A DNA stretch of 64,000 nt from JBJTUH01 sp044346175 (GTDB lineage Bacteria > Cyanobacteriota > Vampirovibrionia > Vampirovibrionales > JAJTHC01): assembly GCA_044346175.1 (NCBI GenBank), contig JBIIZQ010000011.1, positions 4,074 to 68,073 on the forward strand, written 5' to 3'. How positions within the stretch are numbered: position 1 is the stretch's first letter; each line of letters opens with the position of its first letter. Both the position numbers and the translations under genes were made by a program. Positions 53,134-61,637 of the stretch are shown piece after piece. The notes under the pieces were generated by a model. That model worked only from the letters and a program-made list of their open reading frames with translations, ran no database searches and had not been told where the DNA came from.

Positions 53134-54522
53134 CTATTCTGTGGGTGTTTCTGTGGCAGGAGGCTGGTCAGTAATATCCATCGATTTGCTGATGTTATTC
53201 ATCTTGAAGCCTTTTCTGCCCAGAATTTCAAGGAATTGGTCAACGTTTTCAACCGTCACAGTACCTTGCGTGGCAACATCTTGACTTAAACCAGAGTCGG
53301 AGGCACGTAAGCCATCTTGACCTTGCCCACCTGTCGCAGAGAAGACTTGGACTTCACCGTTTTGACCAATCGTTAAGGTGACATCGGTTTTACCATTACT
53401 CATTGACAGTACACCGTAATTACTCCCAGTGGAGGAGGCAAACACATAGCCGTTTTCATTTAACGATTTTGAGACATTGGCATTTAATGTTTTCTGCTTA
53501 CCTTTTAGTTGTGTGGATAAGTTATCCACATTGCTTGCAGCGACTGCACCTGAGAGGGCAATATTCGCTTTGTTTTGTCCTGCTTTATCTGTAAACTGAA
53601 GGGCAATCCCACTTTGCTTTTTCCAAGCATCCTTGAAGGAAGCCCCATTTTTCACTTCTTGTTCTACGGCACCTTTGGCGGCGAAGGCGACTTTGCCGTC
53701 TTTGGTGATGCCACTGGAGTAAATACCACCGTCTTCGGTTTGCATGAGGGCAGTCCCGCCGATGGTACCTGCTTGGCGACCAGCGATTTCTTTGATTTTC
53801 TTACCACCTGTGGCAGATTCAAAAGCTTTGGTTAGGGTGGTGTTGGTTTTATCCGACTCAAAGGCACTCCGTGCTGCTTCACGATGTTCTTTAGGGGTTA
53901 ACGCTTCGTTTACAGCATTATTCACGGTACTGCTCTGAGTTTGGGAGGTTTCTGTTTGGGTTGTTGTTTGTTGTGTGTTTTGGTCATTGGTTTGAGTGTT
54001 GTCACCATACTTGGGTGATTGGTCTTCAGGTTTTTGACCACCCATGAGTTTGCTTGCTCCCCAAATACCTGCTCCTACAACCCCTGCCGTAATCAGTCCT
54101 GAGCGTACAGGATGTTGTGTGAATTGGTTTTTAATTTTTCCTAACATACCAGGTTTTACCACATCTTGTGCAGTCTCAGTGAGCTGTTGTGCTGCACGAG
54201 TGGCTGTTCTTTGATTGATTGCTTTGATGCCTCTATGGGCTGCATAGATACCACCCGCTAAAAGGGCCGGTGCTTTAATGAATCCAGGTAGAGGAACTGC
54301 CTTGTAAGCTGCTTTGGCAAACTTACCTGCACCACCCAGTGCCGCTGCGGCTGTGGCACCCACCACATTGTCTTTTACCATATCGCCGACTTGTTTGGCA
54401 GCACCTTTAAAAAATTGTCCTACACGTTGTGCCGTCGTTGGTTTGGGTTTTAGACCAGGTATCGCATTGCGTACCGCTTTAAAACCATTTTGTAACATAG
54501 AGCCAATAGACATCATCATCAT
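53134..54522 (-). CDS. Unknown protein with glycine/alanine-rich hydrophobic N-terminal half
   Basis: 462 residues that I do not recognise. Residues 40-170 contain three Ala/Gly-rich, weakly hydrophobic segments (VVGATAAAALGGAGKFAKAA, PALLAGGIYAAHRGIKAI and LITAGVVGAGIWGASKLMGG) resembling glycine-zipper or membrane-inserting helices. A Gln/Thr-rich linker (about 175-210) follows, then a polar C-terminal domain (about 225-440) with repeated Gly-Lys-Val/Ser strand-like segments. There is no signal peptide. The gene has its own terminator and stands apart, with a 335-bp upstream gap. An export substrate, toxin-like or phage-like structural role is possible but only inference. Two DnaA-box-like 9-mers overlap its coding sequence. 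Confidence 0.75.
   Translation of the reverse strand: MMMMSIGSMLQNGFKAVRNAIPGLKPKPTTAQRVGQFFKGAAKQVGDMVKDNVVGATAAAALGGAGKFAKAAYKAVPLPGFIKAPALLAGGIYAAHRGIKAINQRTATRAAQQLTETAQDVVKPGMLGKIKNQFTQHPVRSGLITAGVVGAGIWGASKLMGGQKPEDQSPKYGDNTQTNDQNTQQTTTQTETSQTQSSTVNNAVNEALTPKEHREAARSAFESDKTNTTLTKAFESATGGKKIKEIAGRQAGTIGGTALMQTEDGGIYSSGITKDGKVAFAAKGAVEQEVKNGASFKDAWKKQSGIALQFTDKAGQNKANIALSGAVAASNVDNLSTQLKGKQKTLNANVSKSLNENGYVFASSTGSNYGVLSMSNGKTDVTLTIGQNGEVQVFSATGGQGQDGLRASDSGLSQDVATQGTVTVENVDQFLEILGRKGFKMNNISKSMDITDQPPATETPTE
53512..53530. promoter_or_regulatory. Two inverted consensus DnaA-box 9-mers
   Basis: TGTGGATAA-G-TTATCCACA is a palindrome of two perfect TTATCCACA boxes separated by one base, inside the coding sequence of the unknown protein. 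Whether DnaA binds here is not known; no other perfect box was found in the window. Confidence 0.4.
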
Positions 54523-54857
54523 TGTAAAAAACTCCTAAGGGACATGTTTTGGAATATGTCGTCTCTGCTTCAAGGGGCTGATAGAGGAAATAAAAAAAGT
54601 GTTGTTTTTCTTGTTTTAATAAACACAGGCTCAAGCATAAAATTGTCTTTATTGCTAAAGAAAAGGTTTTATGGTTGAAAGCTCGTAGGTTTGAACTTTG
54701 GTTTGAGCTTTTTTGAAGCCATTGTCAATCAAAAGGCAGGCTCCTTCGTGTGGAGGATGCCCTTAAGTATGGATTCACAAGAGTGTGTTTCACGGGCTAT
54801 ACTGAGGGTGAAGCACTGAGCCTGTGCATGAAGGCTTAAAGCAAAACGACTGATTTC
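54523..54857. other. Gene-free divergent intergenic region
   Basis: 335 AT-rich bases between two divergent genes. It presumably holds both promoters; a TTGACA occurs on the minus strand (54723-54728), but no convincing -10 follows. No gene, tRNA or repeat was recognised. Confidence 0.35.
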
Positions 54858-56126
54858 TTGTTTCTCTCATGTATTGCCATGTATTGCAGAAAGTTCTTGC
54901 CCGTGAAGTCCCCATTTTCTTTGTATCCCCTTTCGTTTGTACGTTCGGTTAAAGTGCAGTGGCATGCAAACCTTGCTGTAGGGCTTGGGGTGCTTACCGT
55001 GGTATTGAGTGTTACGAGCTTAGTGAGTGTGGCCATGGCGGATAGTGCCAAAGAAGCAGGTACTTCTCAAGCAAATCAAGTAAAGATACAAGTTAAAGAA
55101 GCCACTGCTTCCAAGGTGCAAAGGCCGTCTCGTTGGCCTTGGTTGCTACGGCGTAAGCCCCAAGCCCATCAGGCAACACCCGAAAATCCAGCCTCCCGTG
55201 TACCTGTAAGTACGGTCACGACACCCTCTGAGGTGACTGAATCGCCAGAGCAGGCACAGGTGCGTCAAGTGATGCACACACTGCATCAGGCTGCCAATGC
55301 CCATGATGTTTCAGGTATTTTGAAATTCTATGCCCCTGACTATGTCAGTGGGGATGGGTTTAATGTCACGCAGCTTAAAAGTTTATTAGAAGAAACATGG
55401 CAGGCTTACCCTACCATGACTTACCAAAACCGTATCACCGCCATTCGTATTTCGGGGACAAGTGCAACGGTTGAGTCTGAAGAACACTCTGATGCAACCC
55501 TTAACAATTTGCAAGAACTTCAACTCAATGAAGCCACCAAAGGCTCTTTGCGGAGTCATTCCCAAACGATTACCTATCTAAAAAAGGTTTCTAATACTTG
55601 GGAAATTACCACAGACCAAATTGTGCAAGAGGCGAGTGAGTTGCGTGTAGGACGTACGGATAATCTTGTGATTGATTTACAAGTGCCTGAGCAAGTTTTT
55701 CAAGGCGAGCAGTATGAAGCACGTGTGCATAGCACATTACCCCGAAATGTGATTGGCTTATCCTCGATTACACAGGACGTACTCAGTTACCCCTTGGTGA
55801 AAAGTAAGGGTGGGTTACGTCAACTGATGGCATTTCAGCCAGAAATTTCAAGAGTCTTTAGTGCGGGCGGGGCTTCAACGACTTTCGGACCTTTGAAGGT
55901 GAGTTTATCGCAAGAGCATCCTTTAAACGAGATGGTGACGGCCATGGTGGCGGTGTCAGAGATTTTACCTAGTGAGGAGGGGGGAAGTAACGTGCAAGTT
56001 ACGGGGCTATATTCCCTCTCTAAGCGTGTGAATGTCTTGGCAAAGCGTAAGGCATTGCCGCCTTCGCCTGAGCCACAAACGCTTCAGCCCGCTAATGGTA
56101 AGGCACTTTCGTCAGTAAAAGAGTAG
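54858..56126 (+). CDS. Exported protein with NTF2/SnoaL-like domain
   Basis: 422 residues. A hydrophobic segment (about 37-60, LAVGLGVLTVVLSVTSLVSV) ends in AMADSA, a plausible signal-peptidase site, so the mature part is likely periplasmic or lipid-free secreted. After a basic, Pro-rich linker, residues about 130-225 (VMHTLHQAANAHDVSGILKF ... ITTDQIVQE) have the cone-fold pattern of NTF2-like/SnoaL-like domains. The C-terminal 180 residues (LVIDLQVPEQVFQGEQYEAR onward) look like a beta-sandwich. No enzymatic motif is evident. The start is uncertain: TTG 54858, ATG 54879 or a later GTG. A bidirectional-looking hairpin follows. Confidence 0.7.
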   Translation: MFLSCIAMYCRKFLPVKSPFSLYPLSFVRSVKVQWHANLAVGLGVLTVVLSVTSLVSVAMADSAKEAGTSQANQVKIQVKEATASKVQRPSRWPWLLRRKPQAHQATPENPASRVPVSTVTTPSEVTESPEQAQVRQVMHTLHQAANAHDVSGILKFYAPDYVSGDGFNVTQLKSLLEETWQAYPTMTYQNRITAIRISGTSATVESEEHSDATLNNLQELQLNEATKGSLRSHSQTITYLKKVSNTWEITTDQIVQEASELRVGRTDNLVIDLQVPEQVFQGEQYEARVHSTLPRNVIGLSSITQDVLSYPLVKSKGGLRQLMAFQPEISRVFSAGGASTTFGPLKVSLSQEHPLNEMVTAMVAVSEILPSEEGGSNVQVTGLYSLSKRVNVLAKRKALPPSPEPQTLQPANGKALSSVKE

Positions 56127-56172
56127 TCTCTTATTCATATTACTTGATAGGTTTTTCAGTCCATTTCTCAAT

Positions 56173-56210
56173 CAAGAGAGGAAGTCTTGTAGTCAGGACT
56201 TCCTCTCTTG
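56173..56210. terminator. Hairpin between convergent genes
   Basis: A perfect 14-bp stem CAAGAGAGGAAGTC / GACTTCCTCTCTTG with a 10-base loop lies between the convergent NTF2-like and nucleotidase genes. No long T tract is present on either strand. Confidence 0.6.
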
Positions 56211-56274
56211 TCTAGATAGCGTGTGTGAACATTACTCTTCGATTCCGCCCTGCTAAGGCTCTCTTTAAAAGTCT

Positions 56275-57978
56275 TTAGGGTGTGTGTATACAAACCCGCC
56301 CCTCCACTGTAGGGGAGACTCCTTCGGGGTGGGCTTCTAAATAAGTTTTTAAAACCAGTGCATCATCCGCTTTGAAGTACGTGATATGTTTAGGGTGGGT
56401 TTGGGCGAATGCTTTTAGCATGGCGTATCCGTTACCACCTTCGAGCATGTAACTTGAAAGGCTTATATTCACGGGTGTGTCAGGTTCAATATTTTGATTG
56501 GCTGTATGCTTTGTATCAGGTAGCCATTGCATGTGCATGACTCGGTGTCCAACGGGCTTTGTAAGGTCGTAGGTGACTTTCATACCGCTGAGATGAAGCC
56601 AACCTCCCCACAGAGGCTCCTGAGGACGATGGGAGACGCTATGCTCTAAGATGCTTCTGAGGAGCTTCCCATCCCCTTGTACTTTAGCAATGGTGTTGCC
56701 AAAAGGGAGCATTTCTAAGAGGTCTGCCCACGTGTAGCTTTGAGGCGGATAGTATTGTTCTGAACGAACCGCACCACCATTAAAAAGGGCAATATCGCTT
56801 TGTGTAAAAGTCCTTTGTGCATCTGCAATGAGGTTTCCTAGAGGCGTTTCCTCATAACGAATGGCTTGTCGGCGTGCATCAAGGGCGACAAGCGATTGCC
56901 CCACGTGGGTTTTTAAGCCTTGCAGGGTAGGGGAAAGTTGTTTTTCAATGTCATTTTGGAGTTGCTTGTCCACGGGTGTGTTCAGCAAAGCGTAGGCTTG
57001 GTATTGCCAGCTGATGGCGTAGGGGCGTGTTTTGGGTGTTTCTGAAGGGAGTTGTAATTGTAACCTACCTAGGCTTTTAGCGTCGCTGTCCATCTTGAGG
57101 ATGGGAATATGCTTTGAGTGTCTTCCTCTTTTGACGTGAATGACCTCTAGGAGTTGGTCATGGTCATGACCACCCAGAATCACATCAATATCAGGCACTG
57201 CTTTTGCTAAAGCAATATCTTGTTCAAGGTCTAAGTGCGTGAGGGCGACGACCACATCAGGCTTAAGTTGTTTGACCAGTAGTGGAAGATGTCCTTTTGC
57301 ATAGGCAATAGCGGGTAGTACTCGGTAGCCTTGATTGATTTTAGAACCCACATTGGTGCTTTCAGTGAGCAAGCCATAAAATAGAATACGCTTTTGGTTA
57401 ATGGTACCAAGGTACCAAGGTTTTACGTGGGTGGGTGTACCTTGTGGGACGACTAAATTAGCGGCAAGCCATGGAAATGTTGACCGTCCTATTTGTCGTT
57501 CCATATTCTCACTGCCAAAGTCAAATTCATGGTTGCCTAGTGTGGCTACCATGGGCTTTAGGGCATTCATGGCATCAATCATATGGCTACCATGGGTGTA
57601 GTAGGAAGCTAAACTAGGTGAAAGTAAATCCCCAGCAAAAACCAAAGCTGTGTTGGGGTTTGCCTGACGGAGCATTTGTAAAAGGACACTTGCACGTGCC
57701 AAAGTCCCCCCCATGGCGGGTGAACTTGGATAGGCTTGATAGACATCGTTTAGTAGGGTAAGGGTGACGCAGGTATGCTTTGCACCACATTGAAAGCTCA
57801 ACGGTGAGTTTGAAAATGCTTGGAGGGTACTTTCAGCTTGAGAAACTTGGGTAGGGACCTCTACCTCTCCTTGTACAGGTGCAGGGTGGAGGCATAGTGT
57901 CACGCATGCCCCTATCGTGAATCCGATAAAAGCCTTAGGGACACTTCCAAAACGGGGAGTCAAATCATATGGTGCCAT
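56275..57978 (-). CDS. Periplasmic 5'-nucleotidase/UshA-like metallophosphoesterase
   Basis: 567 residues with an N-terminal signal segment (about 14-35). The metallophosphatase domain (about 66-330) carries AGDLLSPS, LGNHEFDFG, ALTHLDLEQD and GGHDHDQL, and the 5'-nucleotidase C-terminal domain (about 370-540) carries GNLIADAQR, NGGAVR and the LPFGNTIA substrate segment. Motif I, usually DxH, reads NDVYQ here, so one metal ligand is changed to Tyr. It is predicted to hydrolyse extracellular nucleotides or UDP-sugars in the periplasm. The codons for PAMGG overlap a copy of the iterated palindrome. Confidence 0.88.
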   Translation of the reverse strand: MAPYDLTPRFGSVPKAFIGFTIGACVTLCLHPAPVQGEVEVPTQVSQAESTLQAFSNSPLSFQCGAKHTCVTLTLLNDVYQAYPSSPAMGGTLARASVLLQMLRQANPNTALVFAGDLLSPSLASYYTHGSHMIDAMNALKPMVATLGNHEFDFGSENMERQIGRSTFPWLAANLVVPQGTPTHVKPWYLGTINQKRILFYGLLTESTNVGSKINQGYRVLPAIAYAKGHLPLLVKQLKPDVVVALTHLDLEQDIALAKAVPDIDVILGGHDHDQLLEVIHVKRGRHSKHIPILKMDSDAKSLGRLQLQLPSETPKTRPYAISWQYQAYALLNTPVDKQLQNDIEKQLSPTLQGLKTHVGQSLVALDARRQAIRYEETPLGNLIADAQRTFTQSDIALFNGGAVRSEQYYPPQSYTWADLLEMLPFGNTIAKVQGDGKLLRSILEHSVSHRPQEPLWGGWLHLSGMKVTYDLTKPVGHRVMHMQWLPDTKHTANQNIEPDTPVNISLSSYMLEGGNGYAMLKAFAQTHPKHITYFKADDALVLKTYLEAHPEGVSPTVEGRVCIHTP

Positions 57979-58046
57979 GGTGGGGCTTCCTGACTATGGA
58001 GGGATAAAGAGCATGAGGGGGTTGACATAAAATGGCTTACGGTGTT

Positions 58047-58070
58047 AAAAATCTTTATGTAAAGATTTTT
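58047..58070. promoter_or_regulatory. Palindromic operator-like site between nucleotidase and azoR genes
   Basis: AAAAATCTTTA and TAAAGATTTTT flank a 2-base centre. A TTGACA at 58022-58027 lies just upstream, and the palindrome overlaps where a -10 would be expected (TTAAAA). A transcription-factor operator is plausible; a bidirectional terminator is the alternative. Confidence 0.4.
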
Positions 58071-58275
58071 GTCATGCGGTTTATGTTTAAGCATGGCGTT
58101 TTATGAAGACGTTGCATCATAGTGTACCCATGGATGAGCTTTGTCATGCTGAAGGCTTCTTTTATTTTAACAGAGAGAATGCTTTTGGCTTCTTCTTAAA
58201 ACAAGTCTGTTACTGATGAAACATTGGAATGTTTTATCGTGTGAGTACTGTTAAGTTGATGAAAGTGGTACCGTT

Positions 58276-58875
58276 ATGCGTCGTATTTTAAACCTTCGTT
58301 CGAGTGTTTCAGGGGATGCGTCAAGTTCAAGAACAGTGGCTGCCGTGTTACTTGAAAGGCTGCAAGAAGCTAATGCTTCTGAAGAAGTATCAGTGGTGGT
58401 AAGGGATTTGAATTTGAACCCTGTGCCTCATCTTTCTGGTGAAACATTAGCCAGTTTGTTTGGTGGGGAGCCTTCTCAAGGTGGTGCATTGTCCGATACA
58501 CTCATTGATGAAATCATGCAAGCAGATATTTGGGTCATTGAAGCTCCTATGTACAATTTAGGGATACCTTCTTCTTTAAAGGCTTGGATTGACCATATTG
58601 TTCGTGCTAAAAAAACATTTGCTTACACGGCAGAAGGTCCTAAAGGTCTTATTCCTGAGGGTAAAATAGTCTATGTTGTGAGTGCAAGAGGTGGTGTGTA
58701 CGTCGATACGCCAGCGTCTTCTGTGGATTTTGTCAGTAGTTATTTAAAAGCTATTTTTCAATGGCTCGGCGTTCAGGATGTACGCCTTGTGGCAGTTGAA
58801 GGCACCAATATGCAAACGATTGGGGTAGAAGCCGCTCGTGCAAAAGCCATTGCATCGTTGAGTGCCTTGGTGTAA
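58276..58875 (+). CDS. azoR: FMN-dependent NADH-azoreductase family protein
   Basis: A 199-residue flavodoxin-fold quinone/azo reductase. The N-terminal LRSSVSGDASSSRT binds the FMN phosphate, APMYNLGIPSSLKAWIDHI is the isoalloxazine-binding motif, and VSARGGVY contacts the flavin. The homodimeric enzyme would reduce quinones or azo compounds with NAD(P)H. It stands alone, with a long AT-rich upstream region that carries a palindrome (58047-58070). It is convergent with lnt. Confidence 0.92.
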   Translation: MRRILNLRSSVSGDASSSRTVAAVLLERLQEANASEEVSVVVRDLNLNPVPHLSGETLASLFGGEPSQGGALSDTLIDEIMQADIWVIEAPMYNLGIPSSLKAWIDHIVRAKKTFAYTAEGPKGLIPEGKIVYVVSARGGVYVDTPASSVDFVSSYLKAIFQWLGVQDVRLVAVEGTNMQTIGVEAARAKAIASLSALV

Positions 58876-58888
58876 CGCTCTTTCGGTA

Positions 58889-60778
58889 TCACCGTTTGAT
58901 TTCGGGAATCACAATGCCTGAAATCCCGTCGTTATGGCTCATAATGACAGGGGTTTTCAGGCTATAACTCATCCAGTAGGTGTGTTTAAGAAATTGCGTT
59001 TGCATTACCGTTTGCTCATGAAACCATCCCAAGTTACTGAGGTTTACCACAGCGTCGAAGTCAAGACTTGAAGAGGTCGTGTGAGAGGCTTGCTTTAAGT
59101 CCCACAGGGTTTTAAAAACTTGAGGGTGTAGCATCTCAAAACAGATGAGAGGCTTAAGTAAGAGGGGCGTTTTGGAAGGATGGCTTAGGTTAGGTAGTAG
59201 GAAGCTTGGGATAGCTGGCGTTGACCTTGGCGTAAAACTTAGCGGAAAAAAACGGTTACAAGAAAAGCCTTTCGGGATGGGCATACCGATGGATGCTAGC
59301 CCCTTGAGTAGATTATCTCCTAAGGCCACGGCTTGATTTCGGGTGAGACCTACCCATGTTTCACCAAAAGGCACTAAATAACGCTTACTGACCCATTGAA
59401 AGGATGAAGCCTGAAATCGTGTTGAATGATAGAAGGGGGCTTTTAGCTGTACTTTGGTTTGTATGGCAGGAAGCGTCGTTTGTAAAAAGGCGATATTATG
59501 ATGTTCTGGGGTCGCTTGTACACCCGTGATGATGCCATAAGCCCCTGACAGTAAGGCAAAAGGCTTTTTGTGTTGTGTGGAGGCTAGGCATGCTTTTTGC
59601 CATGCCTGAAAGGTTAAGTCGTGGGTACTGATGTGAGGGGATAGCTGATGCTGCCTCAGCGTCAGGTATAGGGGAGATGCAAAGGCACCCTCTTCGGGGA
59701 AAACCCATAGCCGTCCAAGAGGCACTGTATTTTGTTTAGAGTCGGTTTTCTGTGCCAATAATACGTTGGGGTGATATTGAGAGGAAGCTTCTTTTGCTTG
59801 GTGTGGGTGGCGAAGGGTTTCGATAGGTGCGGGGTATACATAGGGCGTGATGTGCCATCCCTTTACCTCCCATGCCGTACTTAATGTGGGCTTGGCATGT
59901 GTGAGTGTCTCATAGTAGCCATAGCCCAACCCAATGACCACCAACAAGCCGAGTCCGCCGTGTTGCCATGTGCATGTTTGTCTGTGTGAGGCTTTTTCTA
60001 CTGCCTGTTGCAGGGGTTTATTGATGTACTGTAGCAACCCCCGAATGGCAAGATAACCCAAAGCACTACTACACGCCATGCCTAACATGAGACCTTCCGT
60101 ATACTGCGTACTGGAGAGGTGCCAAGTGTGTGCCACTTCTCGCCAAGCTTGAAGACTTTGAATCCCCAGTGTATGGTCTACAAGGGCTAATGGAGGGGCT
60201 GGCCAAGGCATGGTGAGAGGATGCCACGTATGACTTTTAGTCCACCACCACCACATCAAGCACCAGCTCACAATAGAGAGTACCCCGTTTGAGGGCAACG
60301 CCATACGATGTTTTAAAAAACGTAGGGCTATCCCATAGCTACCCCACCCCACAGCACATTGTAGGCTACTGTAACCCACTAAAACCAGCCATAATAATGC
60401 CGACAGTCCCCATCCCATGCCCGAGGGCATACCGAGCCAGTCTAGGGGCATGAGTCCTCGTGTCCACTGGTAGTTTAATCCTTGCGTCACGAAAGCACCT
60501 AATAAGCCAGCAAGCCAAGGTAAATGCGTGCGTGTGGACGAGGGTAAGCCTACCCAACGCTGTGGGATGGGTGCTTCTTTCAGATGCCACCACACATGAA
60601 ACCAGCCCATCATACCAAGTAAACCAACCCATCCCCACCCCCAGTAACTTACACTGATGTGCAGTAAAACACTGCCTAGTAGTAAGCTGAGCCATCGTCT
60701 TTCATGGGTAATGCCAGTAAACAAAGCACCGCCAAAGATTTTGCTCTGGTGATGCTTTGTAGAAGGATGAGGTGTCAT
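58889..60778 (-). CDS. lnt: Apolipoprotein N-acyltransferase (Lnt-like)
   Basis: 629 residues: about eight hydrophobic segments in the first 300, followed by a carbon-nitrogen-hydrolase domain. The catalytic triad can be traced: Glu in VFPEEGAFA, Lys in SKRYLVPFGETW and Cys in LICFEMLHP. The C-terminal SNLGWFHEQTVMQTQF and TPVIMSHNDGISG segments match Lnt. It would N-acylate the Cys of periplasmic lipoproteins. It is longer than E. coli Lnt (512) through insertions in the hydrolase domain. It starts at the base after the DprA-like gene stops, so the two are translationally linked. Confidence 0.85.
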   Translation of the reverse strand: MTPHPSTKHHQSKIFGGALFTGITHERRWLSLLLGSVLLHISVSYWGWGWVGLLGMMGWFHVWWHLKEAPIPQRWVGLPSSTRTHLPWLAGLLGAFVTQGLNYQWTRGLMPLDWLGMPSGMGWGLSALLWLVLVGYSSLQCAVGWGSYGIALRFLKHRMALPSNGVLSIVSWCLMWWWWTKSHTWHPLTMPWPAPPLALVDHTLGIQSLQAWREVAHTWHLSSTQYTEGLMLGMACSSALGYLAIRGLLQYINKPLQQAVEKASHRQTCTWQHGGLGLLVVIGLGYGYYETLTHAKPTLSTAWEVKGWHITPYVYPAPIETLRHPHQAKEASSQYHPNVLLAQKTDSKQNTVPLGRLWVFPEEGAFASPLYLTLRQHQLSPHISTHDLTFQAWQKACLASTQHKKPFALLSGAYGIITGVQATPEHHNIAFLQTTLPAIQTKVQLKAPFYHSTRFQASSFQWVSKRYLVPFGETWVGLTRNQAVALGDNLLKGLASIGMPIPKGFSCNRFFPLSFTPRSTPAIPSFLLPNLSHPSKTPLLLKPLICFEMLHPQVFKTLWDLKQASHTTSSSLDFDAVVNLSNLGWFHEQTVMQTQFLKHTYWMSYSLKTPVIMSHNDGISGIVIPEIKR

Positions 60779-61402
60779 TTAGTCAAGGTAAAAAGCTGTA
60801 ATAAGCTTCTGACGGTCTTCCGCATACTCAATGGCAAGTTTAAGCGTATTGGAGTTATGGAACAGGAATAAAATGAGCTGGTCGCAGTGGTCAATAATTT
60901 CTCGGTTGCAAAGGCGGCTTGCGTCTGAAAGAGGCATCATTTGCCATTCAGGATGCTCAATAATGTTAGGAATACCAATCAGTTGGTCCTGTACATCGCT
61001 GGGTTGTTGTCCGATGGTTTGCGGCAAGATGACTTCAAGATGTTTAGGGTTGGCACGCATGGCACCACGAATCGCAGCGGCGTTAGGCCCTGAAGACCCC
61101 CCAGAGGTGACAATCGTATTGCCATTTTTAGCAAGGTCAAACGCAAGGGTTTCAATGAGCTGTTGATGCGGCAGGGGAATATTACGACTTCCAATAATGG
61201 CAATTTTTTTGACGCTTTGTTGAAGGGTGTAAAACTCGGCAGCGAGTTTGTCAAAAGGGTCAGGCGAGTCTTGATGAGGTGCAACACCAGGAAGACTGAC
61301 CTGAGGGATATGAGGCTTTTGGTTAGGGTCTTCGGGGGTCTCCACTGAAGAAGAGACTGCAACAGAAGTACACATCATGGCATCAGAAAGGTCTTGGTTC
61401 AT
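60779..61402 (-). CDS. DprA-like Rossmann (SLOG) domain protein
   Basis: 207 residues. After a polar leader (1-65) there is a Rossmann-like domain with IAIIGSRNIPLPHQQLIETL, the TIVTSGGSSGPNAAAI nucleotide/phosphate-binding loop and the LILFLFHNSNTLKLAIEYA C-terminus. The motif order matches the DprA/SLOG fold, and similar short proteins in Cyanobacteria are named DNA recombination-mediator protein A. It lacks the DprA SAM and winged-helix domains. It might load RecA on single strands or act as a nucleotide-metabolism enzyme; this cannot be decided from sequence. Three TATCCAAA motifs lie in the upstream 150 bp. Confidence 0.7.
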   Translation of the reverse strand: MNQDLSDAMMCTSVAVSSSVETPEDPNQKPHIPQVSLPGVAPHQDSPDPFDKLAAEFYTLQQSVKKIAIIGSRNIPLPHQQLIETLAFDLAKNGNTIVTSGGSSGPNAAAIRGAMRANPKHLEVILPQTIGQQPSDVQDQLIGIPNIIEHPEWQMMPLSDASRLCNREIIDHCDQLILFLFHNSNTLKLAIEYAEDRQKLITAFYLD

Positions 61403-61502
61403 GGAAGGTCATCCAGCGTAAAAGCGTGTTTAAGATATGAAACAATCGATAAAAAATGTTGTAATAAAACGTTTTCTAAAAGGATATCCTGTCCTTCGTC
61501 TT

Positions 61503-61552
61503 TTTGGATAAAAGAGGCGTGCTATCCAAAATATGCTAAAACGTTATCCAAA
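61503..61552 (-). promoter_or_regulatory. Three TATCCAAA half-sites upstream of the DprA-like gene
   Basis: TTTGGATA (61503-61510), TATCCAAA (61523-61530) and TATCCAAA (61545-61552): an inverted pair plus a direct copy, 100-150 bp upstream of the start on the minus strand. The arrangement resembles an operator, with no known factor assigned. Confidence 0.35.
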
Positions 61553-61637
61553 TATCCCACGAAACGCTTAAGCACTTTAGGGAGGGTATGCTTTCTTTTA
61601 GGACTTACAGTATACCTAATAACAGGGCTTTCTGTCA

